Source of the DNA: Hirschia maritima DSM 19733
GTDB lineage: Bacteria > Pseudomonadota > Alphaproteobacteria > Caulobacterales > Hyphomonadaceae
Reading direction: 5' to 3'
DNA length: 64,000 bases
NCBI RefSeq assembly: GCF_000378345.1
Contig: NZ_KB899548.1
Location: 1 to 64,000, forward strand
Part shown: piece by piece, positions 45,645-54,522 of the stretch
Layout of the letters: each line of letters opens with the position of its first letter
How positions within the stretch are numbered: position 1 is the stretch's first letter
The notes under the pieces: model-generated
Told to the model about the DNA's origin: nothing
Database searches by the model: none
Seen by the model: the letters and a program-made list of their open reading frames with translations, nothing else
Position numbers and translations under genes: made by a program

Positions 45645-45721
45645 GGTTTGGTAGCTCAGTTGGATAGAGCACTTGACTACGAATCAAGGGGTCGGGGGTT
45701 CGAATCCTCCCCAGACCGCCA
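45645..45721 (+). tRNA. tRNA-Arg(ACG)
   Basis: A full cloverleaf: acceptor stem GGTTTGG with CCAGACC (one T:G pair), D-arm with AGCTCAGTTGGATAGAGC, anticodon stem CTTGA/TCAAG around loop CTACGAA (anticodon ACG), TPsiC arm with GGTTCGAATCC, and an encoded CCA end. ACG will be read as ICG after deamination by TadA. Confidence 0.97.
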
Positions 45722-45877
45722 TCACCTCTCAGTCTGATTATTTCCCAAAATTGATTGTTTTTTTGAATGCTATGAATTTAGTTAGTAAAAGTTCATAAGT
45801 TTTTTCTGTTCAAAAAAAATGAATTATGTAGGCTCCTTCTCCAAAGGTGAACTCCTGGGAAGGTGAGGCATTATCTG

Positions 45878-47686
45878 ATGAGGAAACAACTTCTAAAACA
45901 GACTAGTTTGGCACTGAGTGTATTGTTTTTCGCCGCAGCTTGTTCTGGTGGAGGGGGCGATTCTAATCCAACCCCAACGCCAACTCCGCCACCAACCGGT
46001 TCGACTCCCACGCCCACACCGACACCTCCAGCTTCGTCTGCTTTTACATCAAATACTGAAACTGCTCGTTTTTTGACTCAAGCAACGTTTGGAGCAAATT
46101 CTCAAAAAATTGATGGATTGACGGGAACATCACCTTCAGAATGGTTTGTTTCTGAATTGGCAAAAACGCCGACTCTCCACACGCCCATTGTACAGGGATT
46201 TCTGGATGGGATAGATGATAATTCTTCAAATATTGAAGGATTTATCGCTGATATTTCCCCACGTTTTTCATTCTTAATGAATGCAATTGATGGGGATGAT
46301 GAATTACGTCAGCGCGTGGCTTTTGCGTTATCCGAAATTTTGGTCATTTCTCTGTTGGATTCAACCCTATCAGATGCGCCGCGAGCTGTTGCTTATTATC
46401 AAGATATTTTGACTGAACACGCGCTAGGCAACTATCGAGACCTTTTGGAAGAGGTGACTTATTCTCCTGCGATGGGGCATTATCTGACCTATTTGGGCAA
46501 CAAAAAAGCTGATCCAGCTAGCGGCCGAATGCCAGATGAAAACTATGCGCGTGAGATCATGCAACTTTTCACTATTGGTTTGGTTGAATTAAACCAAGAT
46601 GGAAGTCTTAAAGTGGGCGCTGATGGTGAGCCGATTGAAACGTATGACAATGATGACATTACTGAACTAGCGAAAGTGTTTACAGGTTTGTCTTTGAACA
46701 ATGAAAATTTCAGACGGAATTTGTTGGCGAATGATGGAGCACACCAAGCTCAAAGAATGGTTATATTTGAAAATCAGCATTCGGATTTAGCCAAGAGCTT
46801 TTTAACGACTGAGATTCCGACTGATACATTGGGTGAAGAGAGTATCGTTACGGCATTGGATGCATTGGTGAATCATGAGAACACCGCGCCGTTTGTTAGT
46901 CATCAACTAATTCAAAGGCTAGTTACGAGTAATCCTTCTCCAGACTATATCCAGCGCGTTTCTGGAGCATTTGCTGCTGGGCAATTTACACTGCCCAATG
47001 GCGAGGTTGTTGGAGATGGTCGCCGAGGTGATCTGGCTGCAACGGTAGCTGCAATTTTGTTTGATGATGAAGCGCGTAATTCGGCCAATATTAATTCAAA
47101 CACATTCGGAAAAATCAGAGAGCCAATCATTCGTTTTATTCACTGGTCGAGAGCATTTGATGTGGGAACTGTAACGCCTGCATCCATGCCATCTCTTTGG
47201 CATACAGGCGATGTAAACAGTTTGGGCCAGCAGGGGTATGGTGCTCCATCTGTATTTAATTTTTTTCGCCCGGGGTATGTCCCACCGGGAACTGAAAGTG
47301 GAGCAGCAGAACTAACCGTGCCCGAGTTGCAGATCATAAATGCAGCGAGCATTGCGGGTTATGTTGGAACCATGAATGCCTTCATTTTTGAAGGATTCGC
47401 AAACAATGATGGCGGCGAGCTTGTCGATACAGCTGAGATGAGAGCGAGCTTCAGGCCAGATTATTCCGACGAGTTAGCCTTGGCAGATAGTCCATCCGAT
47501 CTAATTGATCATCTCGATATTATTTTGACCAACGGTCAGATGTCGCAAGATACAAAAGATATCGTTCAAGATGCCGTGAGTGCCATTCCCAATGTCACAA
47601 CAACTGACTTTGATGGGCCACGTTTACGGGTTTATTACGCAGTTTTACTGGTGATGACGTCACCTGATTACATTGTGCAGCGCTAA
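45878..47686 (+). CDS. DUF1800 lipoprotein
   Basis: A protein of about 602 residues. The frame opens at GTG 45863, but ATG 45878 has GGTGAGG at 9 bases and begins a lipoprotein signal ending FAAAC (Cys near residue 22), then a Gly stretch and a Pro/Thr linker that reaches about residue 55. The DUF1800 domain follows: TARFLTQATFGANSQ, QRVAFALSEILVIS and YAREIMQLFTIGLVELNQDG. DUF1800 proteins nearly always pair with DUF1501 proteins, as here. The domain's biochemical activity is not known. Confidence 0.9.
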   Translation: MRKQLLKQTSLALSVLFFAAACSGGGGDSNPTPTPTPPPTGSTPTPTPTPPASSAFTSNTETARFLTQATFGANSQKIDGLTGTSPSEWFVSELAKTPTLHTPIVQGFLDGIDDNSSNIEGFIADISPRFSFLMNAIDGDDELRQRVAFALSEILVISLLDSTLSDAPRAVAYYQDILTEHALGNYRDLLEEVTYSPAMGHYLTYLGNKKADPASGRMPDENYAREIMQLFTIGLVELNQDGSLKVGADGEPIETYDNDDITELAKVFTGLSLNNENFRRNLLANDGAHQAQRMVIFENQHSDLAKSFLTTEIPTDTLGEESIVTALDALVNHENTAPFVSHQLIQRLVTSNPSPDYIQRVSGAFAAGQFTLPNGEVVGDGRRGDLAATVAAILFDDEARNSANINSNTFGKIREPIIRFIHWSRAFDVGTVTPASMPSLWHTGDVNSLGQQGYGAPSVFNFFRPGYVPPGTESGAAELTVPELQIINAASIAGYVGTMNAFIFEGFANNDGGELVDTAEMRASFRPDYSDELALADSPSDLIDHLDIILTNGQMSQDTKDIVQDAVSAIPNVTTTDFDGPRLRVYYAVLLVMTSPDYIVQR

Positions 47687-47701
47687 AGGGAGTTAGAGAG
47701 T

Positions 47702-49105
47702 ATGACCAATCAACGCCGTCGCTTCCTTAAAGGGCTATCAGCATCTGCGCTCGCTGGAGCAACGTATAGTACGCTGGGCTCCGCTCTGCCGGCATTTCAA
47801 GCACATGCTGCCGATACATCAGGATATAAAGCCGTTGTATGCCTATTCCTATTTGGAGGGATGGATAACCACGATACTATACTTCCCTTTGATCAAACTT
47901 CTTACGATCGTTACGCAGAAATTCGATCTTCAATGTTAGCTGGATATAGTTCGCGCCAACATGATCAATTGTTGCAATTAACTCCGGCAAACCAAGCTGA
48001 TTTTGGTACACGTCAATTTGCTCTGCCGCCCCAGTTGCAAAATTTACATACATTGATCGCTGAAGGGAATGCTTCGGTTATCGCGAATGTTGGACCACTA
48101 GCTGTTCCAACCACTAGATCACAATTTGAAAATGGCAGTGTGATTTTACCAAAACGTTTGTTTTCTCATAATGATCAACAATCAACTTGGATGGCTTTAG
48201 CTCCAGAAGGGACAGCTGTGGGATGGGGAGGTCTGATGGCCGATGCCGCTGTCGATTCCTTGGCCAATAATTCCAATTCCTTCACTGCAATTACCGCAGC
48301 GGGAAATAATGTATTTCAGTCTGGGAATCGCGTGTCTCCATATCCTGTTACCAATGATGGTGCGGCTGAATTTGGTATTATTCAATCATTGGAAGGCGAG
48401 CGCCATTCAGATGAAGGTGAAATGCTTTATCAGGCAGTTCGAAGCGCATTATCGAGAAATAGTTTTAGCGGAACTAATTTGCTTCAAAGGGATATCGCCA
48501 ATGCTGGCGCGAGTGCTCTGAGCGATAATGAAGGGTTTAATGAGGCGCTGAGCAATTCGACTGATTTGAGCACTGCTTTTCCACGAACTGGTGTGGGGCG
48601 ACAACTTGAAAATATTGCGCGGTCTATTTCAATTCGAGATGATTTGGGTATGAGCCGTCAGGTGTTTTTTGCCTCGCGTGGGGGATTTGATACCCATTCA
48701 AATCAAGCCAATGCTTTGCCAAATATTCAAACACAAATTGATGAAGCAATTTTTGCTTTCTACACGGCGATGATTGAGCTTGGCTTACAAAATGATGTGG
48801 TGTTGTTCACTGCATCAGACTTTGGAAGAACACTGGCTGTTAATGGTGATGGAACAGACCATGGATGGGGGGGGCATCAGTTTGTAGTCGGTGGAGGCGT
48901 ACGAGGAAACCGTATATTTGGAAGCATGCCAGAGTATGACTTTGATCATGAGCAGGATGCAGGGCATGGACGCTTGATCCCAACGACTTCATTGGAACAA
49001 TTTGCAGCGCCCATTGCGTCTTGGTTTGGATTGACGAATTCAGAGCTTGCAAATGTTTTTCCCAACTTCCCAAGTTTTGGAAACAATGGGTTGGAGCTAT
49101 TCTAA
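47702..49105 (+). CDS. DUF1501 Tat-exported protein
   Basis: A 467-residue protein with a twin-arginine signal, NQRRRFLKGLSASALAG (residues 3-19), so exported folded through Tat. The DUF1501 domain resembles the alkaline phosphatase/sulfatase fold: LFLFGGMDNHDTILPFD, QSTWMALAPEGTAVGWGG, GGFDTHSNQ and FTASDFGRTLAVNGDGTDHGWGGHQFVVGGGV, with the metal-ligand-like Asp/His residues in place. It follows the DUF1800 gene by 15 bases; the two are usually found together and likely act in one envelope process, unknown in detail. Confidence 0.92.
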   Translation: MTNQRRRFLKGLSASALAGATYSTLGSALPAFQAHAADTSGYKAVVCLFLFGGMDNHDTILPFDQTSYDRYAEIRSSMLAGYSSRQHDQLLQLTPANQADFGTRQFALPPQLQNLHTLIAEGNASVIANVGPLAVPTTRSQFENGSVILPKRLFSHNDQQSTWMALAPEGTAVGWGGLMADAAVDSLANNSNSFTAITAAGNNVFQSGNRVSPYPVTNDGAAEFGIIQSLEGERHSDEGEMLYQAVRSALSRNSFSGTNLLQRDIANAGASALSDNEGFNEALSNSTDLSTAFPRTGVGRQLENIARSISIRDDLGMSRQVFFASRGGFDTHSNQANALPNIQTQIDEAIFAFYTAMIELGLQNDVVLFTASDFGRTLAVNGDGTDHGWGGHQFVVGGGVRGNRIFGSMPEYDFDHEQDAGHGRLIPTTSLEQFAAPIASWFGLTNSELANVFPNFPSFGNNGLELF

Positions 49106-49516
49106 CTACACACCAGTTTGGTCTGGCTTTGAAAGGTCTTTTCCTCGAGGACCATTGGGACGTGTCCAAATGAAAAGTCCCACAAGCGGTAAAATGACTA
49201 ATTGGGCGATAACAACTGGTTGAGGAGCATGGAGAAGAAATGCGCTTGCAAGTGCTCCTCCCATCATCAAAGTTGCTAAAATTTTAGCACCAGTCGGTAT
49301 AGCACCATGGTCATTCCAGTCTTTTATCGGGGGACCTAAATGTTTGTGATTGATTAGCCAATTGTGTAGGCGTTCAGAACTACGAGAAAAACAAAATGCC
49401 GCGATCAGTAGAAATACAGTGTGCGGTAATAAGGGAAGAATAACACCTGCAATCCCGAGCCCCAGAGCTAAGAAACCGCAAATCATCCAGAAAAAGCGTT
49501 TAGCGCTTTGTGTCAT
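49106..49516 (-). CDS. YbaN-family (DUF454) membrane protein
   Basis: A 136-residue inner-membrane protein with about four hydrophobic helices. The DUF454 motif is GLGIAGVILPLLPHTVFLLIAAFCFSRSSERLHNWL (about residues 19-54), closely matching the family's G-P-L-P-T-P-F and R-S-S-x-R pattern. Function unknown. Convergent with the DUF1501 gene with no gap between stop codons. Confidence 0.9.
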   Translation of the reverse strand: MTQSAKRFFWMICGFLALGLGIAGVILPLLPHTVFLLIAAFCFSRSSERLHNWLINHKHLGPPIKDWNDHGAIPTGAKILATLMMGGALASAFLLHAPQPVVIAQLVILPLVGLFIWTRPNGPRGKDLSKPDQTGV

Positions 49517-49588
49517 TCCTATTCCAGTTTCAGTATGTGTCGAGCCGTTTGATAGATAGTTATGGCGTTTGGTGTGACATTAACAGTA

Positions 49589-49607
49589 ATTGCAAAGGGT
49601 TTGCAAT
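49589..49607. promoter_or_regulatory. Perfect inverted repeat upstream of leuC
   Basis: ATTGCAAA and TTTGCAAT with a 3-base spacer form an 8+8 perfect inverted repeat in the gap between ybaN and leuC. A tight spacer and lack of T-tract favour an operator over a terminator. The binding factor is unknown. Confidence 0.35.
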
Positions 49608-49703
49608 TTCATTCGTAGTCTACGTTGGATTTAATTGATTTGCTGGAACGAATAAGCGTGCCATCATCTTGCATCAGTTTGATAGTCGCTGCATATAGTC
49701 GGC

Positions 49704-51104
49704 ATGACACACAAGACCCTTTATGACAAAATTTGGGATTCTCACCTAGCGCATATCAATGCGGAGACGGGTGAGGCACTCCTATTCATTGATCTACATT
49801 TGATCCACGAAGTGACAACACCGCAAGCTTTTGCTGGCTTAAAAGCTGCTGGGCGTAACGTACGCAGGCCTGATTTGACGCTTGCAACGGCCGACCATAA
49901 TACACCCACTGAAAATCAGGCGGCTGGCCTTGAGGGTGTAAAGGATGAGCAAGCTCGCACTCAGCTTGAAATGCTCTCTAAAAATGTCAAAGAGCACGGT
50001 ATCGAGTTTTATCCAATGGGGCACATCAATAATGGGATTGTGCACGTTGTTGGGCCTGAACAAGGGCGCACACAGCCAGGCATGACTATTGTCTGCGGTG
50101 ACAGCCACACTTCAACTCATGGAGCATTCGGTGCGCTAGCGCATGGCATAGGGACTTCAGAAGTCGAGCATGTGTTAGCTACCCAGACATTGCGCGCCCG
50201 TAAAATGAAGAACATGGCTGTGCGTGTTTCTGGAAAATTTCAAGACGGTGTCGGTGCAAAAGATCTTGCTCTGCATTTGATCTCAGTCATTGGGACCGCC
50301 GGTGGTACTGGCTCTGTGATGGAATTTATGGGTGAGGCGATTGAAGCCATGTCCATGGAAGCTCGCATGACGCTGTGTAATCTGTCGATAGAGGGGGGGG
50401 CTCGAGCTGGACTTGTTGCGCCAGACGAAACGACATTTGATTATATTAAAGGACGCCCATCAGCACCCAAAGCAGGGCAATGGGATGCTGCGCTCTCGTA
50501 CTGGAAAACTTTGTTTTCAGATGAGGATGCGCATTGGGATGAAGTTGTAGAGATTCGGGCTGAAGATGTTGCTCCCACGGTGACTTGGGGAACATCTCCT
50601 GAGCAAGCATTGCCATTATCTGCAGACGCGCCAATTCCTTCTGAAATATCGGATCCCATAAAACGAGCTGCAGCTGAACGCGCTCTTGATTATATGGGAA
50701 TAGAAGCTGGAAAACCTCTAAAAGACTTGAAAATAGATCGCGTTTTCATTGGTTCATGCACTAATTCACGAATTGAAGATTTTCGTGCAGCAGCTGAAAT
50801 TGTCAAAGGTAAAAAGGTCGCTGATGGCGTGAGAGCGATGGCTGTTCCTGGTTCCGGCTTGGTAAATGCACAGGCTGAAGAAGAAGGTCTTGACCAAATT
50901 TTTGTAGAGGCTGGATTTGAGTGGCGTGAACCGGGCTGTTCAATGTGTTTGGGGATGAACCCAGATACGTTGGCACCACAGGAGCGTTGTGCTTCAACAT
51001 CTAATCGAAACTTTGAAGGACGTCAGGGGCGTGGAGGCCGCACACATTTGCTTAGCCCTGTTTTGGCAGCAAAAGCAGCAATTGCTGGTGTGTTAGGCGG
51101 ATAG
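49704..51104 (+). CDS. leuC: 3-isopropylmalate dehydratase large subunit
   Basis: A 466-residue aconitase-family enzyme that isomerises 2- to 3-isopropylmalate in leucine synthesis. The 4Fe-4S ligands are in [12 protein letters not shown] (about residue 351) and [13 protein letters not shown] (about residues 411-423). Other motifs: [22 protein letters not shown] and [15 protein letters not shown]. The partner leuD is not adjacent here, unlike in most proteobacteria; its 3' end overlaps the opposing phosphatase gene by 12 bases. Confidence 0.97.
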   Translation: MTHKTLYDKIWDSHLAHINAETGEALLFIDLHLIHEVTTPQAFAGLKAAGRNVRRPDLTLATADHNTPTENQAAGLEGVKDEQARTQLEMLSKNVKEHGIEFYPMGHINNGIVHVVGPEQGRTQPGMTIVCGDSHTSTHGAFGALAHGIGTSEVEHVLATQTLRARKMKNMAVRVSGKFQDGVGAKDLALHLISVIGTAGGTGSVMEFMGEAIEAMSMEARMTLCNLSIEGGARAGLVAPDETTFDYIKGRPSAPKAGQWDAALSYWKTLFSDEDAHWDEVVEIRAEDVAPTVTWGTSPEQALPLSADAPIPSEISDPIKRAAAERALDYMGIEAGKPLKDLKIDRVFIGSCTNSRIEDFRAAAEIVKGKKVADGVRAMAVPGSGLVNAQAEEEGLDQIFVEAGFEWREPGCSMCLGMNPDTLAPQERCASTSNRNFEGRQGRGGRTHLLSPVLAAKAAIAGVLGG

Positions 51105-51659
51105 GCTAGCGGCGAGCTTTGTATCCATGTCAGGGGCAATTTGTTTGATGAATTCAAACAGATTGCCTTTTTCAAATAGAAAGCCCTGAATTCCTGCGTT
51201 TTGTGCTGCCACGATATCTGTCAGTTTGTCCCCTATGAGAAATGATGAACCGGTTTGTGTTGGAAACTCTCTCATTGCTTTTAGAAGCATTCCGGGGGCA
51301 GGCTTTCTATCTTCGCTATCTAGACAATATTGCGTGACGCTTCCGCGAATATCATACGGGCAATAATAAATGCGATCGATGTGCGCATGTTGTTTAGAAA
51401 GTTGCGAGTTCATGTAGGCATGCACACGAAACATATCGTTTTCGGTATAGTGTCCGTGAGCAATACCAGTTTGATTTGTGACGATGAAAACCCGCCATCC
51501 GATTGAATTAAATTTTGCTATTGTTTCAATCGCGCCAGGGATAAATTCAAAGCCATCAGCAGTGTTTACATAGCCCTTATCCACATTGATAACCCCGTCT
51601 CTATCTAGAAATAGAGCAGGGCATTCTTTATCATCAGGGATACGAATTGATGAGGACAT
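51093..51659 (-). CDS. gmhB: GmhB-like HAD phosphatase (heptose-bisphosphate phosphatase type)
   Basis: A 188-residue HAD-IIIA phosphatase. Motif I is [16 protein letters not shown] (about residues 17-32), motif [10 protein letters not shown] and motif [19 protein letters not shown]. Family GmhB proteins dephosphorylate heptose-1,7-bisphosphate for lipopolysaccharide. The zinc loop looks altered: [21 protein letters not shown] instead of the usual C-x-H ... C-x-C, so the substrate may differ. Convergent with leuC. Confidence 0.82.
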   Translation of the reverse strand: MSSSIRIPDDKECPALFLDRDGVINVDKGYVNTADGFEFIPGAIETIAKFNSIGWRVFIVTNQTGIAHGHYTENDMFRVHAYMNSQLSKQHAHIDRIYYCPYDIRGSVTQYCLDSEDRKPAPGMLLKAMREFPTQTGSSFLIGDKLTDIVAAQNAGIQGFLFEKGNLFEFIKQIAPDMDTKLAASLSA

Positions 51660-51737
51660 TTAAATCTCTTGCTTGCACAAAGCTCTAGCGATGGCTATTT
51701 GCACTTTGATGCACTCTAAAAGGACGTCTTACAAGCC

Positions 51738-52607
51738 ATGACCCCCAACTCTGATCAAGACAGTTTTATTCTTCGCTTATCATGTAAGGATTCTATCGGA
51801 ATTGTCGCTGAAATAGCCAGTTTTCTATCCGAGAGACGCCTATTTATAACGGAAAGTGCCAATTTTGGTGATCAAGCGACTGGTTTATTCTTCTATCGAG
51901 TGAAATTTACACCTGAAAATGCTTCTTTTTCACGGTCTGAATTTGGAAATGAATTCGATGCCGTTGCAAAAAAGTGGGATATGAATTGGGAATTGCGCGA
52001 TGCAAAAGTAAAACCCAATGTTGTGATATTTGTATCTAAAGGTGATCACTGCCTGAATGATCTTCTTTATCGTCACCGCACTGGTGCTTTAAACATCAAT
52101 ATATCCGCAATTGTGTCGAACCATGCCACATGTGGTTGGTTGGCTGAGCGCCACGATATTCCTTACTTTCACGTACCTGTAACTAAGGATACCAAGCCGA
52201 AAGCGGAAGCACGCATGCTGGAAATTATTTCAGATGTTAAAGCTGATTTAGTGGTTCTCGCTCGCTATATGCAGGTTCTCTCAGACGATATGTGCCGTCA
52301 GCTTGAAGGGCGTTGTATCAATATACACCACTCGTTCTTGCCATCATTTAAAGGTGCTAAACCATATCACCAAGCTTTTGATCGCGGTGTAAAACTTGTT
52401 GGTGCGACTGCACACTACGTGACGCCAGACCTTGATGAGGGGCCCATTATTACACAAGCTGTCGAGCCTGCGGATCATCGTCTTTCAGCTGAAGATATGG
52501 CAGCATTGGGAAGGGATACAGAGTCACGCGTTTTAGCAAGAGCTGTGAAATTGCATACCGAAGGGCGTATCTTTAGTAATGAAAAGAAGACGGTTGTTTT
52601 TGGCTAA
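51738..52607 (+). CDS. purU: Formyltetrahydrofolate deformylase
   Basis: A 289-residue enzyme that releases formate from 10-formyl-THF. The N-terminal ACT domain (about residues 9-85) has LRLSCKDSIGIVAEIASFLSER. The formyltransferase-like domain follows with SNHATCGWLAERHDIPYFHVPV, and the catalytic Asn/His/Asp set in INIHHSFLPSFKGAKPYHQAF and ATAHYVTPDLDEGPII. Normal length. No strong ribosome binding site next to the ATG. Confidence 0.96.
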   Translation: MTPNSDQDSFILRLSCKDSIGIVAEIASFLSERRLFITESANFGDQATGLFFYRVKFTPENASFSRSEFGNEFDAVAKKWDMNWELRDAKVKPNVVIFVSKGDHCLNDLLYRHRTGALNINISAIVSNHATCGWLAERHDIPYFHVPVTKDTKPKAEARMLEIISDVKADLVVLARYMQVLSDDMCRQLEGRCINIHHSFLPSFKGAKPYHQAFDRGVKLVGATAHYVTPDLDEGPIITQAVEPADHRLSAEDMAALGRDTESRVLARAVKLHTEGRIFSNEKKTVVFG

Positions 52608-52717
52608 TACGTTGCTGCACTTGAATGTGGACCAATAGCAAATCTGTGTATACCCTTCTGCGGGGCGTATAATTCGTATCATGGATTGTACACAAATGAT
52701 CATATAGGGGTTTGAAT

Positions 52718-52999
52718 ATGCAGGATTTATTACCACTTTTGTTAAATGGTGTTGGCGGAGCAGTGCTTGGGCCAATCCTAATGAAACTCGCGGGCGGCAA
52801 GGGCGGCTTGGGAACGATTATGGGCCTAATCGGCGGTGTCGTTGGTGGAGTCGGTGTTGGTCAGGCAACTGGATTTGCTGGCTTTGATCTCGCTTCTTTA
52901 ATGGGCGGGGGCGACATGATGCGTATGCTAGCCAACCTTATCGAAGGTGGCGTTGGCGGCGGCATTCTTGGTGTCCTTGCAGGTAAAATAGCCAAATAA
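52718..52999 (+). CDS. Small glycine-rich membrane protein
   Basis: A protein of 93 residues, preferring ATG 52718 (after TAGGGG) to the TTG six bases earlier. It is made of Gly/Leu/Val/Met-rich hydrophobic segments (for example GGVVGGVGVGQATG and GGVGGGILGVLAGKI) with almost no charged residues until the C-terminal Lys pair. It resembles glycine-zipper proteins. A hairpin terminator follows, so it is a stand-alone gene. Family not recognised. Confidence 0.75.
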   Translation: MQDLLPLLLNGVGGAVLGPILMKLAGGKGGLGTIMGLIGGVVGGVGVGQATGFAGFDLASLMGGGDMMRMLANLIEGGVGGGILGVLAGKIAK

Positions 53000-53018
53000 A
53001 TAGAACAAAGAATTTTTA

Positions 53019-53056
53019 GCGCACGCTCTTGTATACGGGAGCGTGCGTTTTAGTTT
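53019..53056 (+). terminator. Terminator after the Gly-rich protein gene
   Basis: GCACGCTC (53021-53028) pairs with GAGCGTGC (53039-53046) around a 10-base loop, followed by TTTTAGTTTT. The T-tract overlaps the stop codon of the convergent MFS gene. Confidence 0.85.
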
Positions 53057-54339
53057 TCAGTGGCAATATCTTCAGTTGAATTGGTCTCTTCGTCCTGATG
53101 TTTTGCTATCTCACTGGCTTTTCGTGCATTTGAGTGCTTCAGCCCCACAATGATGAGGGGGGCTGCTAGGCAAGCTAATATAGCCGCTAAGATGAAGGGT
53201 GCCCCCATGAATTGGATCGGGGCGTCATCTGCTGAAAACCTAGATAATGTTTGTGTCATCATCAGTGGCGCGATGATTTGCGCTAATGCCAAAAGACTAG
53301 ATTGTGCTCCTTGTAATTCTCCTTGCTCGCTTTTGCTTGTTTGCGCTGAAGTGATTGAGTTGAGCGCAGGCGTTGTGAGACCCGCTAAGCCAGAAATCGG
53401 GATAATGAGATAAGCAATCCAAGGCACATCAGCAAAAGCAAAACAGACGTAGGAAATTATCGAAATACCAACACCGATCCATACTGTTTTTGCTGGACCA
53501 AATCTTTTCAATGCTGGGCCAATAAGTGCACCTTGTACAATGGCTGCTGTAAGTCCGACCAATCCTAGAGAGTTTCCGATTTCGGCTCTGCTCCAATCAT
53601 ATCGAATTTCCCCGTGGAAAGACCAAATAGCTGGGTAAACATTATGGGCAAGGGCCAACAACCCTACGGCTAGAAGAAGCCAGGCTATGTGGGGCAGTTT
53701 AGAAAAGTGTTTAAAGGCACCAAAAGGGTTTGCTCTCGCTAGACTGAATGAGCGGCGGTTTTCCGATGTGAGAGATTCAGGAAGAACAAATAGTCCGTAT
53801 AAAACACTGACAAAAGATAGGCCAGCTGCGGCAAAAAATGGTGCGCGCATGTGTAGTTCGCCTAAATATCCACCCAGTACAGGGCCGATAATGAACCCCA
53901 ACCCGAACATGGCTCCCACCATTCCGAAGGCCTTGCCTCGGTTTTCCGGTTCGGTAACGTCTGCGATATAGGCGTTGGCTGTGGCGATTGTTGCGCCGGA
54001 CACACCAGATAAGACGCGCCCGATAAATAGCATCCAGATCGTGGAAGCTAATCCGCTAATTAAAAAATTTACGCCAAGCATTGCCACGGAAACTAAAATG
54101 ACAGGCCTTCTACCGTATCGATCCGACAAGCTACCAAGCAGTGGTCCACATAGGAAGTTCATTAAAGCGTAAACAGCTATAATTGGTCCTGCCCATGCTA
54201 CAGCTTTCACTTCTTCTAGACCTGTTAATTCGGTGATCAAGTCAGGCATTACGGGCATAACAAGCCCAAAACCGATCATGTCTAACAGCACTACGATCAG
54301 AACAAAGTAGAATGCATTTTTGCTATTTTTCTCGGGCAT
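53050..54339 (-). CDS. MFS efflux transporter (TetA-like)
   Basis: A 429-residue twelve-helix major facilitator. The N-terminal half has GFGLVMPVMPDLI, the loop 2-3 motif GSLSDRYGRRPVILVS (about residues 64-79) and GRVLSGVSGATIATANAYIADVT, characteristic of the TetA/Bcr drug exporter branch. C-terminal residues after 405 form a charged tail (Glu/Asp/Thr-rich). Proton-driven drug efflux is the family role; substrate unknown. Confidence 0.9.
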   Translation of the reverse strand: MPEKNSKNAFYFVLIVVLLDMIGFGLVMPVMPDLITELTGLEEVKAVAWAGPIIAVYALMNFLCGPLLGSLSDRYGRRPVILVSVAMLGVNFLISGLASTIWMLFIGRVLSGVSGATIATANAYIADVTEPENRGKAFGMVGAMFGLGFIIGPVLGGYLGELHMRAPFFAAAGLSFVSVLYGLFVLPESLTSENRRSFSLARANPFGAFKHFSKLPHIAWLLLAVGLLALAHNVYPAIWSFHGEIRYDWSRAEIGNSLGLVGLTAAIVQGALIGPALKRFGPAKTVWIGVGISIISYVCFAFADVPWIAYLIIPISGLAGLTTPALNSITSAQTSKSEQGELQGAQSSLLALAQIIAPLMMTQTLSRFSADDAPIQFMGAPFILAAILACLAAPLIIVGLKHSNARKASEIAKHQDEETNSTEDIATEN

Positions 54340-54424
54340 TAGTGAGGGCTTCTTTCCTGCTACAGCCTAGAATGCATATGGACTGACGGTTATTGAGTTA
54401 TAAACAACACCAGAAATGCTGTTA

Positions 54425-54461
54425 AAAATTTGACCCGCCAGATTCCAAGAACAGGCGGGTC
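54425..54461 (-). terminator. Terminator after the TPR-sulfotransferase gene
   Basis: A perfect 8-bp stem, GACCCGCC (54432-54439) with GGCGGGTC (54454-54461), followed on the minus strand by AAATTTTT. Confidence 0.8.
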
Positions 54462-54522
54462 TTTAATGAACTGAATCGTTTTAACCCTTGAGCTGTAGGT
54501 GATCAACGATCGAAATTTGTAG

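Noticed and set aside
49560-49703. Leader attenuator or riboswitch ahead of leuC
   Set aside because: No run of Leu codons with alternative hairpins and no known riboswitch core; only the 19-base inverted repeat stands out.
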